Shown in pieces: positions 63,769 through 64,000 of a stretch of DNA of 64,000 nt (within the stretch, counting starts at the first letter, position 1; each line of letters opens with the position of its first letter). A program made the position numbers and the translations under genes. Below the pieces are notes generated by a model that saw nothing but the letters and a program-made list of their open reading frames with translations, was not told where the DNA came from and made no database searches. The DNA is from a virus. Where the stretch lies: positions 1 to 64,000 of IMG/VR virus record IMGVR_UViG_3300032194_000381, one strand, 5' to 3'.

Positions 63769-63795
63769 TAAAAAAGCGGGCCATAAAGACCCGCT
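63769..63795 (-). terminator. Terminator after the right-edge gene
   Basis: Reading leftwards, AGCGGG pairs with CCCGCT around a TCTTTATGG loop and is followed by six or seven T. It is 23 bases beyond the stop of the partial gene. The loop matches the terminator at 15080. Confidence 0.85.
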
Positions 63796-63817
63796 GTGTT
63801 GATATTGTGAGTAACGA

Positions 63818-64000
63818 TCAGGAATCGCTACCGCCCACTTGAGAGGCGAAGTCCAGGCTGCCAACAATATCCATGAAGGAAGTAGCAGCAGCAGGACGCA
63901 GGTAGTTGACGCGGCAGATGATGTAAGCGGCCTTACCAGCATCCTTATCATCAGAGCTGATGAAGACACCGTCGCCGTCCACGGTGGTGGAGGTCACGCC
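63818..64000 (-). CDS. C-terminus of an abundant virion protein (partial)
   Basis: The last 60 residues of a gene cut by the window edge: VTSTTVDGDGVFISSDDKDA, AYIICRVNYLRPAAATSF, MDIVGSLDFASQVGGSDS. GC-rich, strongly biased codons, and a strong terminator of its own suggest high expression, as for the major capsid or tail-tube protein; this is inference. Confidence 0.6.
   Translation of the reverse strand, partial: GVTSTTVDGDGVFISSDDKDAGKAAYIICRVNYLRPAAATSFMDIVGSLDFASQVGGSDS

Noticed and set aside
63730-63969. Minus-strand frame of 79 codons at the right edge
   Set aside because: It runs through the terminator and out of frame with the GC-rich virion gene ending at 63818; shadow.

Overview
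The window is a 64 kb piece of a double-stranded DNA phage genome, most likely a tailed cyanophage of picocyanobacteria (Synechococcus/Cyanobium type). The host inference rests on a small protein at 38876-39091 that looks like NblA, the cyanobacterial phycobilisome-degradation adaptor, and on many small proteins and secreted or virion proteins that match cyanophage families from memory. No search was run. There is no rRNA, ribosomal protein, integrase or CRISPR array. Genes are short, packed, and often overlap by ATGA or GTGA. The replication set is phage-like: T7-like family A polymerase, SF3 helicase-primase, SSB, PD-(D/E)XK nuclease, ThyX and dCMP deaminase.

Layout. (1) 1-8.5 kb, plus strand: the end of an unknown gene and a terminator, about 400 bp of non-coding DNA, then a promoter with an inverted repeat that opens a tightly coupled run of small genes. 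These include two HTH proteins, an ArdC-type antirestriction protein, three KxGD-type beta-barrel-like proteins, ThyX and an NrdR-like zinc ribbon. (2) 8.5-16 kb: small unknown genes on both strands, a Cys-rich putative metal protein, a secreted HExxH protein, a minus-strand run of small basic proteins including a DUF5872-like one, and a secreted barrel-like protein with a strong terminator. (3) 16-30.6 kb: a three-hairpin non-coding element, then the replication and nucleotide block (polymerase, dCMP deaminase, SSB, Gp157-like protein, PD-(D/E)XK nuclease, primase-helicase), interrupted by one tail-fibre gene pair on the minus strand. (4) 30.6-46 kb: mixed strands with a double-HNH/HTH protein, a Dam-like methyltransferase with a degenerate motif, a lysozyme-like protein lacking the usual Glu, NblA, a prolyl 4-hydroxylase, an HNH nuclease, tRNA-Leu(UAA), a 2OG oxygenase, a holin/C39-like lysis pair and a run of three secreted cyanophage proteins. 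(5) 46-64 kb, almost all minus strand: the late structural block, with tail-fibre and receptor-binding modules, adaptor proteins, a lytic transglycosylase, an HhH protein and, at the right edge, the C-terminus of an abundant virion protein (possibly the capsid protein) followed by a terminator.

How the parts fit. The left block looks early (host takeover, antirestriction). The middle block makes DNA and recycles nucleotides. NblA could free amino acids from phycobilisomes. The right block builds the tail and its host-recognition fibres. The receptor-binding region is strongly modular: three paralogous fibre genes are each followed by a small companion protein, and one small beta-domain is inserted four times in two adjacent virion proteins. 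Portal, large terminase and most of the capsid gene lie outside the window.
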